Below, piece after piece: positions 1-11,109 of a DNA stretch of 64,000 bases (positions are counted from its first letter, which is position 1; each line of letters starts with the position of its first letter). Source of the DNA: Trichinella spiralis (lineage: Eukaryota; Nematoda; Enoplea; Trichinellida; Trichinellidae); assembly GCA_000181795.3 (NCBI GenBank), contig CM012954.1, positions 14,489,325 through 14,553,324 on the forward strand, read 5' to 3'. The notes below the pieces were generated by a model, which saw only the letters and a program-made list of their open reading frames with translations, did not search any database and was not told the origin of the DNA. The position numbers and the translations under genes are program-made.

Positions 1-217
1 TGTCGCAATCAACAGGAGAAATGCACTGTTCAATTCTAACAATAAGGACTATTTGAAAACTGAAAAATGACCTTAACGTTTACAATTCAGTTGAAATATA
101 AACTATCTGGCAGAAAACGCCATAACAAAAACATTGACTTAGTCAAAACACGCCTCCGCATCTTTGGATTTGAGATTTCAAATTTCAAAAATGCCCTACA
201 TAAATAGAAGTTGATTT
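1..217. repeat. Diverged direct repeat, copy A
   Basis: This segment is imperfectly repeated in the same orientation about 990 bases downstream (991-1212). Shared landmarks, in order, are atgcactgttcaattcta, aataagga, aacgccataac and cctccgca. No coding frame spans it. It could be one unit of a tandem duplication that continues beyond the left edge, or two copies of a non-autonomous element. No terminal inverted repeats or target duplications were seen. Confidence 0.6.
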
Positions 218-543
218 CTAATACAAAAAGACGCTTTCAAATGAATAATTTTAAAGTGGAAGCTTGTTTAACTACTGAAAAGATGATTTGCAACAGACGC
301 TGATGTACGTTGTGGACAAAAACTATGCGCGCAGCATTAAAAGTGTTTTACGTGAGATACAAATTCTGGTAAAAATGAATTCTTACCTCATCTCGACATA
401 ATATGAAAAGCAAACAGTACACTTTAATAGCAAAGAATATTTTATATACATCTTACATATTACAAACTAAGATAACTTAAACAAAGGAATAACTACCTAC
501 GCAGAGTCTCACAAAATAAGCATAGAAAAGAAATGGAATTTAC

Positions 544-612
544 CTTTTGTCTTCTCTTGTTCAACTTCTTCTCGTCCGCTTTTTCACTTTTTCTTTCCTT
601 CATTAATTTTAC
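544..612 (-). other. Candidate internal exon of an unidentified minus-strand gene
   Basis: On the minus strand a 69-base segment lies between an acceptor (tttttacag) and a donor (AAAAG then gtaaat). It is open in one frame for 23 codons and is very basic (VKLMKERKSEKADEKK...). Further weak minus-strand pieces lie upstream. One is at 1744-1799: ATG, 18 codons, donor cAACAG|gtacca. Another is at 1325-1374: open, donor gtaagt. These two join in phase (phase 2), but the second does not join to this exon, so an exon would be missing. I do not recognise the protein. Chance open segments of this size occur elsewhere in the window, so this is only a trace. Confidence 0.25.
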
Positions 613-990
613 CTGTAAAAATGATATTGAATGAAAACTGTTTTCAATTTATCACAAAGTACAATTACAACAAATATAATAATTAATTGTTTTTTAATTA
701 AAAGATAATTATTTACGAAACTGGTATTTAAATGTTTTGAAGAAACGTAACACAACGAGAAAAAATGAGGAATTACTTTTCAGCAATTAAAAATCGACTT
801 CAGCAACTATTCAGCGTCAAAAACTCAGAGAACGTTTCACGACGCTACCACTTGCCACGTAAGTCAAACGAACGAGTGCGCCCTAACTGACGATAAGGCA
901 CCTTTTATGGCGATCGATATTTGCATAGCGCAGCGCTGGGAACCGGTTTTTGTGCATTGGAACTTTTCTTTTAGAATAAATTCTAACCTA

Positions 991-1212
991 TGCCGCAATA
1001 CAATATGAACAGGAAAAATGCACTGTTCAATTCTACCAATAAGGACCATTTGAAAATTCAAAAATGATCTTGACATTTAAAATTAATTCAAAATATAAAT
1101 TATCGGACAAATAACGCCATAACGAATGAAGTTACATAGTCGAAACACCCCTCCGCAGTTCTGAAATTTTTCTTAAGTCAGAAAACCAAGTACATAAATC
1201 GAAGTGAATTAG
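991..1212. repeat. Diverged direct repeat, copy B
   Basis: Second copy of the segment at 1-217, with many point differences and small indels, so the duplication is not recent. The homology fades near acataaat/gaagt at its right end. Confidence 0.6.
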
Positions 1213-2606
1213 TTAACAATTGTAATAATAAATCTAGTTGAATTGTAGCTAATTTTAAGTGAGCGGTTTGCGGGCAAACGATAATGCTATTCAAAAATCA
1301 CAACAAGAACAATGAATGACTTACAACTTTTCAATTTCCCAATGCGAGATATTACGATCTTCTCAACTTCTGGGCTCCATTTAAATTAACTAGAAAAATA
1401 ATATTTTTTGGAAGTTTTATACATATATTACAAGCTGACACATGTACCGAGCTACAACTACAAGGAGCAAAGGGCAAGGCCAGTGATTAAAAATTTGCAT
1501 GTTAACGAGACAACGCCTAGCACTGATGAAATAATATGATATGACCTCAATTTTTATAATAAATGTCTAAATTAACTTGATTTGCTTTACATGGGCAATT
1601 CAATTGTATCCAGATGTGAGGAATAATATTATCGTTGATATTTCAAACTTCCATCTCGAATATTGCTTGCTATTTGTAAGATTTTACAACACTAACTGTG
1701 TTTAAAATTGTTTTGATATCGTGATGAAAAGCGAGCGTGGTACCTGTTGACCAGATATGTCTTGGAAATTTGGTATATGTTCTTAATTAAATTTTTCATC
1801 CCTTACAAAGTAACTCAAAAAAACGCGTAATATACAAACACATTCCTTCTTACGGATGAGATCCATCTCATAATCATCTACTTGTCGACATTCTAATTTT
1901 TAATAAAAGAAAAAAAATACTTTTATCTAACAGTAAAAAAACGACAAACGATAAACTGAATAATAATGTCAAAAATTATTTCCATCACTCATTCATTAAT
2001 GAGAAAGCGATGACAACTGTCGATGATCAATCAGTCAATAGGTCAAAAAGTGCTATCGATTTAAAAGAAAACACTAGCAAAATACGTACTTGATTTTCAC
2101 TTTTGAACTTTATGTTTCAGGCATCATTTTTTCGAAACGTGAACACTTTGCCATTTGATATTCAAAATTTAATGTTTGTATGAATCAACAATAACAACAC
2201 CACTGTCAAACGCTAAATTGTAAGTAGAAATTTTTCATAAGTGAAAAAAAATCCCATTACACTTCTGTAATGCATGGAAAATACCGCGGTCAAAAAGTTT
2301 TTTTAATTACTTGATAAAAATATCAGATTTAACATGCAAAAATAATTGATTCGCACGAACATTCAGTTCCACTTTCGGTATTGCGCATTCACTTATTTCT
2401 TTATATGATTAAGAAAAAAATTCTTTTTTTTTTCAAATTATAAACTCTTTTCATTTATATAATTTACAGTTGGCGTTATAATGTTGTCGAAAAATGTTTA
2501 CGTATTGCTTTGTGCATCTTTGATTAAATCTGCTACCGTTTCAATCATATGTCACCTACTTTCTAAACACAGTATTTCTTAGCATGCGCAGTAGTTGTTT
2601 TTGAAA
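1213..2606. other. Non-coding stretch upstream of the cathepsin gene
   Basis: AT-rich sequence with no recognisable gene apart from the two short minus-strand traces at 1325-1374 and 1744-1799. Just before the cathepsin start codon are two acceptor-like AGs (aaacacag and atgcgcag). This suggests that its 5' leader is joined there by cis- or trans-splicing. Confidence 0.4.
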
Positions 2607-4670
2607 ATGGAAATGAAGCAGACGGCTTGCATGCTGTTATTTCTATTCTGCTGCTGGCCATTGGTACCCGCTACTGCAGTTCTATCTGGCAACAATTCGT
2701 GGGTTCAACCGCTGAATTTAGAAGCGCCGGAGACAAAAGCAATTGCAAAATTTGCACTGCATCAGTTGCAAAATAAGTCAAAACAGTACAGCAAGTTATC
2801 CATTATTCGAATAAAAGATGCTGTGGTTGAAATAGACAACGGATTTACTTATAAAATTCAATTCTATGCTGGACAAACCGTTTGCAAAAACGATTCGGTA
2901 AGAAAACAACAAATTGTATTGTTATGAGAAAATTTTAAATTATGTAAATCGCTTTGCCAAATTCTGCTTGACAGATACATGCCGATCGTGAAAATTGTAT
3001 TCTGAAACCAGACGGTCTCGTCCACTATTGTTCTGCAACTGTGCGCTATAAACTGTGGACAGACGATACCAATAAGCTGGCTGATTTCAACTGCATCATT
3101 CTGACACCATCGGATGTGTTGAACGAATTGAAAAACGGCACGCTAATAACAATAACGAACACGAGCGAAGACAATTTCGACCGCAAACTGATGCTCGCTT
3201 ACAACTCTGTCAAACTACTTAAATTTATCCGTTCTCAAAGTGAAGAAGAAAGAACCTTGTGGATGCAGTTCAAAGAATTTTTGAAAACGTTCAAAAAGTG
3301 GTATCTTTCAGAAAAAGAACTACTGAAACGCTACGACATTTTCAAGGTTAATATGAAGACTGTGGAAATGCTGCAAAAAAATGAACAAGGTATGTTTGTT
3401 CCATGTTTATGGGGGTAAATTTTCAGCATCAATTTGTGCTTGTCTTTTATGCATCTTATGCCAATTGTGAACAATTTGAAGAATTTCACTTGTCAGAAGT
3501 GAATTATTTTCAAATCACATCAATCAATAGTCGTCTACAGTAACTTATTAACAATTAAGGTTTAATGTTTAATACACGATATTACAGTAAAAGTTTTAAT
3601 TTTATAAATTTATTACGAAATATTTTAAAACGAAAATATTAATATGCTGCTTCTCAATCAAGCGATCAAGATAATCAGTTGATGCGCGCAGTATAATAAC
3701 AGAAACAAACAATGCTTGAATTAGTCGCTCAGATATGTTTTTGTTCAGGGACGGCGGTCTACGGGGTGACATTTTTTGCCGATTTGACTCCCGAAGAATT
3801 TCGAAAATTCTACCTCTCTCCTCAGTGGAAACGAGATCAACTGCCCCAGCGCAAAGCGTCAATTCCAAAGGGAAAAATTGAAGATCGTTGGGATTGGCGA
3901 GAGCACAACGCCGTGACAGAGGTGAAGAATCAAGGTAAATCGTGAATTTCCACTTCACATTTGCGGTGAAGATTATTTTCCAACGCTTACTTGTGGTTAA
4001 AGGTATGTGCGGTTCGTGCTGGGCATTCGCCACTATTGCAAACGTTGAAGGCGTTTGGGCAGTTAAAAAGGGGGAACTTGTCTCTCTGTCCGAGCAAGAA
4101 CTGGTCGACTGCGATACACTGGATCAGGGTTGCAGTGGCGGTTATCCATCGAACGCGTACAAAGAAATCATTCGTCTTGGCGGATTGACTACTGAAACAA
4201 ATTATTCCTACGACGGCAATCAAGGAACATGTCGATTCAAGACCCAAAATGCTAAAGTATTTTGTTTATTCTTTATTGCTTAATACGCAGAACCGAAGCG
4301 TTGAAGCGGAATTTTCATGTTTCAGGTTTACATCAATGATTCTGTTAGCCTTCCAGAGGACGAAACTGAAATCGCCGCTTACATAAGAGAGAACGGTCCG
4401 GTTGCAGTAGGAATTAATGCATTCGCGATGATGTTCTACCGCCACGGCATTGCGCATCCTTGGCGTTTTCTTTGCAGTCCGGATGCGTTGGATCACGGTG
4501 TTGCGATTGTTGGTTATGACGTGGAAAAGCAGTCCAAAAAGCCCAAGCCTTATTGGATAATAAAGAACAGCTGGGGCACTCACTGGGGTGAAGGTGGCTA
4601 TTACATGCTTTACCGAGGTGCAGGAGTATGCGGTGTGAACAAAATGGTCACGTCGGCCATCATAGACTGA
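2607..4670 (+). CDS. CTSF: Cathepsin F-like cysteine protease with cystatin prodomain
   Basis: Papain-family (C1A) endopeptidase made as a secreted or lysosomal proenzyme. Exons 2607-2897, 2975-3389, 3749-3934, 4003-4256 and 4326-4670 join in phase to 496 residues (human cathepsin F has 484). Order: signal peptide (about 1-25); cystatin-like domain with the four cysteines of type-2 cystatins (TVC, ENC, HYC, FNC); I29 prodomain with ELLKRYDIFKVN...VEMLQ, an ERFNAQ-type motif with Val for Ala; then the protease, with Cys303 in QGMCGSCWAF, His439 in LDHGVAIVGY and Asn463 in IIKNSWG. The catalytic residues are intact. The cystatin loop (AVVEIDNG) lacks the inhibitory QxVxG. The start ATG has the good context aaaATGG and opens the signal peptide. 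PolyA signals lie at about 4873-4882. The family call is firm. Confidence 0.93.
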
Positions 4671-5750
4671 TTTACCAACACGATGGTGTGTAGATTTTTT
4701 TTCAATTCACGTAGCTCATCAGCGTGTGTGTGCGTCAAATTTAGTCATTTAAAAGATACTTTCTCCGTTTCGTCGGAAAACTAAACTACTTGACAGCTAC
4801 TGTCGCCTTCTCAAATTTCAATATCGGCTTAGGTTACGGATGCATTTTTTCTTGCCGTTAGTATAACATTATAATAAATAAATTGCATCTTTACGAAATT
4901 TGCATAAAACCTCGAAAACCAGTACTTGAAATGTGCAAAAATTCAACATATAATACAAATGCAACATTGAATCGTCTGTTGAAAATATTTTCGTCAAATT
5001 GCTAATAATGCTCAAACATAATTAGATAAAATTTTGAAACCACCAAATAATAACAACAATATCGTGATAGAAAAAAATAAATAACAAAACTAAACATGCT
5101 TTAACAGTGAAACGAGCACTTACTTGTGTTCTCCTTCAAAAATCTGCAGAAACAAATGTTTCCATAACTGTGCAACAGTCGACTTGATGCAGCGCAGTTT
5201 GATAGAGGCTTGTCAAATAAATAATAATACTGTAATTTACAATCAACATTTGCTTCAACAGTGCAAATATGCCCGATAAAATCATATATGAAAGATCGTA
5301 TGAATGTGTAACGGTGCGTTTGCGAAGACGAGATAGTGATTTGAAATTCAAATCGACCAATACAAAATACAGATAACACAACTGAATAACGTATGCACAA
5401 TCGTTAATTATTTCTGTAATGCAAATAAGAGAAATCAAGTTCAACTGACTATTGTTTCAACGTTGTCACCGCATTCTAATTAATTTTCATTTCATTCAAT
5501 AAATTCCTCAAAGCGTTTTACCATCATCAATAGTGAATAAGTTTGAACCGTATGCTTACGATATTTTTAAAAATGAGAAAAAACTTTCATTTCTATTTTA
5601 TCATAACGGTAGCAAAAGTTGAAAAATATAATTTCTACTGGAAAGACCACATTACAACCATTACGGTTGTTCTGCAATGTCAAGGACTGTACCAAACTGT
5701 AGTTTGATCGTAGCCTAAAAACAATTGCCGAAGGCAATGGTGAACATTTT
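4671..5750. other. 3' ends and intergenic sequence between cathepsin and WAP genes
   Basis: Holds the cathepsin 3' UTR with AATAAA at 4873-4882. The rest is AT-rich without a supported gene. On the minus strand a strong donor (ACAA|gtaagt, exon side ending near 5123) follows an open stretch with an internal acceptor-like gttgcacag. This may be one more exon of an unidentified minus-strand gene, but nothing in it is recognisable. Confidence 0.4.
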
Positions 5751-6670
5751 TTACAGTTGAAATTGCATTTCAAAGTCATCATTACCGTAATTTGATGGGT
5801 AGTAGTTGTGCGAACGGATGGCAGAAAGGCAGCGACGTACAACACCATAAATGCAGCATCGTTTGTTCGGCGGACAATCCTTTTCAGAATTGCACGGTGC
5901 TTCATCGAACGCAAACCTGGACGGCAAGTATGGTGGACACTGAATATGACCTAACGAGAGGAACAAATTTCATTTATAAACATGTTTGAAATTAAAATTG
6001 AATATAATTACTTTTTGCTACTGCAGAGTCAGGTTTCATGCAAGCTTTTCCAAGTGCCGTTATGCAGCATTTTTTATTGCCTGAACAACTGTAGTCGTTT
6101 TCACATTTACTTATCTTATACTGTGAACTGTAATATGGAGTGGAGGTGAGAGGAGGGCAAAGTCCAGGTTTTTGACCTAAAGACAACGAGAAATTGACAA
6201 AATCAAATCAACTGATATAATTGAAAACAAAAATTCAAAAAGCACAGTTCATTTACAAACAAATAAATTGTCACTAATAATAATAGTAATAATAAGAAAA
6301 AATTACTTTTTTAAGAAAAATTCAACAACATTAAAAGAAATGCTGTATTTTTACGGCTTACGATTTAGTGGATAATTTATCGAGTTCTTGGTTCATAAAC
6401 AAAGTATGTTTGTTATTTATTAAAAAAATAATCACAATCAATGTTATCAGCTAAATCAAAACGTGAAGTATTCCAGTATCTTACTGTAAGTAAAGAATTT
6501 CAAGTTTTAATATACCTCTGGAATGCATTGGAAAAAATTAATAAAAGTTGTCATTTAACTCATCCAGACATACTGATAACAAAAATCCCCAAACACATGG
6601 CACACTCACCGTTGGAAAAGTGGTTGCACAAAGTGCATAAAGCAACAAAAAATAAAAAACCAAAACGCAT
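5751..6670 (-). CDS. Secreted two-domain WAP protein
   Basis: Three exons, 6670-6610, 6176-6012 and 5950-5751, give 141 residues. Exon 1 codes only a signal peptide (MRFGFLFFVALCTLCNHFSN) and ends at a strong donor, AACG|gtgagt. Exons 2 and 3 each code one whey-acidic-protein domain (KPGLCPP...KKCC...KAC and IQCPPY...KRCC...RRC). The introns are phase 1. Each domain has six cysteines rather than eight. WAP domains are typically serine-protease inhibitors or antimicrobial/matrix proteins outside the cell; the target here is unknown. The gene lies head-to-head with the larger WAP gene at 8212 and shares its signal-WAP-WAP start, so the two look like inverted paralogues. It ends in a polar tail after the second domain. 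No reference protein was compared. Confidence 0.82.
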
Positions 6671-8211
6671 CGCAATTGCAGCTTGAACAGTCGTATGTTG
6701 TCCGGTTGTCCATCTTTTACGTTGTTTTGGGGCCTTTTATGGAAAATTTCGACAAGTCAATAACCGCACGAATACTGTTAATTTTTTCCTGAAGAAAAAA
6801 CTTTCCAGCCGGTTGTTCATGACCAATTAACCAACAGTGTTGTGGGCGTAGATTGATCGGCGTGTGTACATCTGGGACGAGCAATTAATTTAGCAGAAGA
6901 AAAGTTGCCATCCAATAAATAAGTTCAATTAAAACAGGCTGTGAATGAATGAATTTAAGCAAATGCAAAATGACATCACAAACGGATGCAATTCTTTGAA
7001 ACGCAACAATCATTCATTGATTTGTTTCACTTTCTACAAAGAACAACTCTGGTTGTGAACAACGGCAGCAGCATTAACTTACTTTAGACGTTGGTTGAGT
7101 AATTTTAATTAAATTAATAAATTAATTGTCTTCAAATTGTAAATGACATTAAAATGTATTCAATAAGTAAACCGATGCGTAAAGTGTAGTCAAAACAAGA
7201 AGGAATGCTGGAAAAAAAAAGATAAACTGCACAAATTGAGAACCTGGACAAAAAGCAACCGAAACGATGAGAAAGTGAAAGTGATGAATTATTATTCGAA
7301 TTTCAAGTGCATGTGATGTAAATTTTCAGCTCTTACTTAGCTGATGAGCGGCGGAAAGTGGTTTATTTGCAAATTCAATTCCCACAACTACAGATTTTAA
7401 ATTTAAACACTGCATAAAAAAATACAAAAGTAAAGCACTGAACAAAATCAGCTTATAGAGGTGGTTGAAAGTTTGAATAAATAATACTATTTATTTCAAC
7501 TGATATTGCAATGATTCACGATGCTCCTTGTTGTCAGTCGCAATTGTTGCTGTTGCCATCTCTTACTATTTTTTTGTGACAGTTTTCGGCAAAGCAATTT
7601 GACCAAATATAATAAATAAACAACCTGCCGATTGAACTAATTGGTTATTTTATGAATAGTGGTGAAAATTATTGTTCCTTGTTGGGTTTGACAACGACGA
7701 CCTGAATGCAAAAGCAACCAAGCAACGACGCGTCGTCCAAGGTGGGTGTGGATGCATCAAGCGAAACAACACAGCCTGGAAGGAAGTGGCAATATAAAAC
7801 GGACGGATGGACGGACAAAAAATGAAGCAAACAACAATTAATAATCAGAAGAAGAAGAAGAAGAAATAAAATTTGAGAAAAATAAGATCAAGAATAGAAG
7901 AATAAGAAGAAGAAGAAGAAGAGAGGACAGTAGTAGTGCCGGTTTTATTGGAACGCAAATTATATTATTCATTTTGTCCCAATTCTGCTTGTTTTACTGG
8001 TTCAATTTCTGACGACAGTATTTTCGTAAAGCATTTCGTTCAGTCGTCGTCAACTCAATCTCAGCACCAACAAAGTGAACAGACAGACACATTTCAACTA
8101 GAAAACCAGTAGGAATTTGGTTTGAAATTTGTTTTCAATAATTATCCTTTTTTCCAAACTTGGTGTTGCATATACAGATATAGATATAAATATTTTCATC
8201 CATCCGCAAGC
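6671..8211. other. Shared upstream region of the divergent WAP genes
   Basis: About 1.5 kb separates the two start codons, so this stretch probably holds both promoters. It contains a GAA/AAG-rich repeat at 7846-7925 and a TATA-like tagatataaatatttt about 40 bases before the ATG at 8212. No coding segment was recognised. The open frame at 6441-6686 (+) lies opposite the signal-peptide exon of the minus gene and is a shadow of it. Confidence 0.45.
7846..7925. repeat. GAA/AAG trinucleotide-rich tract
   Basis: Two blocks of about five to six GAA/AAG units separated by A-rich sequence, in the bidirectional upstream region of the WAP genes. Confidence 0.8.
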
Positions 8212-9847
8212 ATGAATCATTGCTGTTGCTTGTACGCTGCCTTAGTCGCCTTGGTACTCAGCTTTGTGGCTTTGTCGAGCGAAGGTGAGTTTTACAACAT
8301 CAGCGCATGCTGTTGTCTCTGTACTTGTGCCTGAATTAGTTGTCTTCTCCACTTCCCCTCGTTATTTAATTTTTGCACACGCTTTTCAATCATTTCAAGG
8401 ACAGAAACCGGGCATTTGTCCGGCCATTGTTGGCGGTGTTCCGTCGCAAAATCCAGACCACAAATGCCAAGACGACTACGCTTGTCCAGGAAGTAGAAAG
8501 TGTTGCGACACTCTGATCGGCCGCGTTTGTATGCTTCCAGAAAGGGCCTCCAGCGCCGATGTCCAGTACAACAACAGTAAGTGGGCTCGACTGATTTCAC
8601 CTTAAACGTGTTCAATCGTCGAATAATGCCGTTGTTTTGTAAATGCTTTAAAAATCCCAGATCCGCCTTCATGTCCAGCTGTCCTGCCTGATTCGTTTAC
8701 TCGCGACCAGCACCTCTGCTTTTCTGACGCGGATTGTAGCAACGGTCGTCGATGCTGCAGATACGGTTCAGTGAAACGATGCTTGGGAGGTGAGTGGAAT
8801 CGGATGAACGGACAAAGCGAGCTTATTTATTTTCGACTGACTTTTCGACAGGTGCACAGCACATTCAAGAAACAACTGTTTGGATCAAACCGAATCAAGT
8901 CTATCCCACTACACCTAGGCCGTATCCGTATCCACCGCCCCGCCCGCCAGGTATGGTCTGCAATGGTGAAGGCGAGGTGTATTCCGATTGCGCGCCGTTG
9001 TGTCCAAAGGGATGTGACAATTTGCATGACAAACCCACCTGCTCAGGCTGCAAACCTGGTTGCAAGTGCAAAAAAGGTTATCACAGACTGGAGGTAAACA
9101 ACGACAAATCACCTTGCGTCGAAAATGCCGTCTGCAGAGCGTTGACGTCGAACAGTAAGTTTCGTGGTTCGTGTGTTTTACACAGTGTTGAACAACAACT
9201 GCAATCGCTTCAGAAAATTGTCCCGACGGATCTGTACCGCCATCCATGTGCCAAGGCAGAGGTGGAAAATGTCCACCGGGAACCAACTGTGTGAACGGAA
9301 TGTGTTGCCGCCAGCAACAACCATACATGCCAAAACCGAAACCCGGAGAGTGTCCGAGCATGCCATCGCCGAGTGAAGTCAAATGGGCAGCGTCGTGCAT
9401 GAATGACAACGAATGCGATGGTTCGAAAAAGTGCTGCAACACAAGAAATGGACGACTCTGCCTGAGTCCTTCTTCGCGTTCCGGAACTGTGGGTCAGGGT
9501 AATTTGGAAGGAACACGTAAGTGTTAAATAAATAAATGAATACTACACGCTAATTAATTTCATTTCTTTCATAATCATGAATCAATACAAACGGACGAAT
9601 GTAAAAGCTAATTGATAAATTTACAATCAGTAATTAATTATTGTTAATTTTGGACATTTGACCACAATTCGATTTCTTAATTACAACAATACACTAGTTT
9701 TCCGTTACATTTACAAAAATATTTCACGCTCAATAAAGAAAGAATAGTGAAAATTAAAAAAGACTATACTTACTATTTTATATATTTTTCTTTTCAGTTG
9801 ATAAAGTGTTCAATCTGCTCGGTCTCGGAAATACCCTTCTCGGCTAA
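8212..9847 (+). CDS. Secreted WAP-WAP-TIL-EB-WAP multidomain inhibitor-like protein
   Basis: Six exons (8212-8284, 8400-8576, 8661-8789, 8852-9154, 9214-9516, 9798-9847) give 344 residues, and every intron is phase 1. Exon 1 is a signal peptide (MNHCCCLYAALVALVLSFVA). Exons 2 and 3 are WAP domains with six cysteines. Exon 4 has a Pro/Tyr-rich linker and a TIL domain with the ten cysteines of trypsin-inhibitor-like (Ascaris-type) domains. Exon 5 has a short six-cysteine module resembling EB (CPDGSVPP...KCPPGTNC...MCC) and a third WAP domain (KPGECPS...KKCC...RLC). Exon 6 is a short hydrophobic tail. The domains suggest extracellular protease inhibition; that is inferred from family, not shown. 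PolyA signal AATAAA at 10077-10082. The EB assignment is the weakest part. Confidence 0.87.
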
Positions 9848-11109
9848 GTATGTATACATGCATAAACAAACACATATAATATGCGTGTATTCCACTATTG
9901 TGCTATGGTATTAGTAATGACTGATTGTTTCTATATATAAAAAAAGAAAACTAACACACAACTAACAATAATCACAACAGCTTTCTGTATACGAACCGAA
10001 TTAACGGTTAATTACCACCGTTCAACGTTTCTTCCACATAATATCATTTTACAATTTCATATGTTATCAGTAAGTAAATAAAGATTACGAATCATTTTCA
10101 TCGTTGAATTATACTTAGAAATGAAATACTGAAAAGGAAAATTAATTTATTAAAATATTAGCATAAACATTGTGGAAAAGAAAAATAAAAACAAACTAGC
10201 ATAATTACTCTGAGGCTGAGGCGTTCTTCGAAGCGGAAACAAAGGCCTGGTATAAAAACAGAAGAAGAAGAAGAATAAGAAGAAATACAACAAAATACAA
10301 AGTATAGCAAGCAATACAGATGACGGCTCGGAAAAGTGTCGTAGAAAATAAAGGCACCAGCTAAAAATAGTCGTTTGTTGGTCAAAAAAATTGACGAGAG
10401 TGCAAAGGAAATGTGCTGATGAAAAAGAAAAAAGCACGGCGTGTTTGATTCAACCAACCAAATGCCAATTCCAATTTAGTGTATATTTGTAAGAAATTCT
10501 TAAATAATAACGAATTATTTGCATACGCATGCAAATGTAATAGAAATCAATTTGCATACTTTACTGTTTGCTATTATCTTCCACTTTCACTGACCAGAAA
10601 GAAACGTCATCATCATCCTCATCAACGCATTCGCCATAAGCTGTTCAACGAACAACAAAACCAACCGCGTTTTACATGAACATATTGACAAAACAAACGA
10701 CGGGATTCGGATTCGCAGCTTTCAAAGAGATTGAATCTACGAGATCTTTGAATTCAAAGTAAAAGAAGAAGAAACAGTTAGTTGCTCAGACAACCATCCA
10801 AGCTGACCATTTTTCCCAGCCGTATAGAATATTAGCTGAATGAAAGAATAATCATATAAAATAAAAAAAAGTATGCAAAACGGTAAGAAGAAGAAGAAAG
10901 AGTTCAATTGAATGGCAATAAGTATAAATGGTTGAAGATCGAATAAACATGTATGCAGTAAATAAAAGTATGAAATGCAAGCGAGCACCGCAGCGCAAAC
11001 AATGCAGAGAAAAAATAAACTGAAAAGAAAACATGCTGATCCGTTCAATGTATAAATGTTACGTTCAATGATGCTGAATAGACAGACAGCTTTGCTTCAG
11101 GTTAGCAAG
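9848..11109. other. Convergent 3' region between WAP and SIPA1L genes
   Basis: The plus-strand WAP gene and the minus-strand SIPA1L gene end toward each other here. The WAP 3' UTR probably ends after AATAAA at 10077-10082. A minus-strand AATAAA (plus TTTATT) lies near 10146, so the two 3' UTRs might overlap. No coding sequence is supported. The Phe/Leu-rich minus frames are products of purine-rich AT sequence. Confidence 0.4.
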
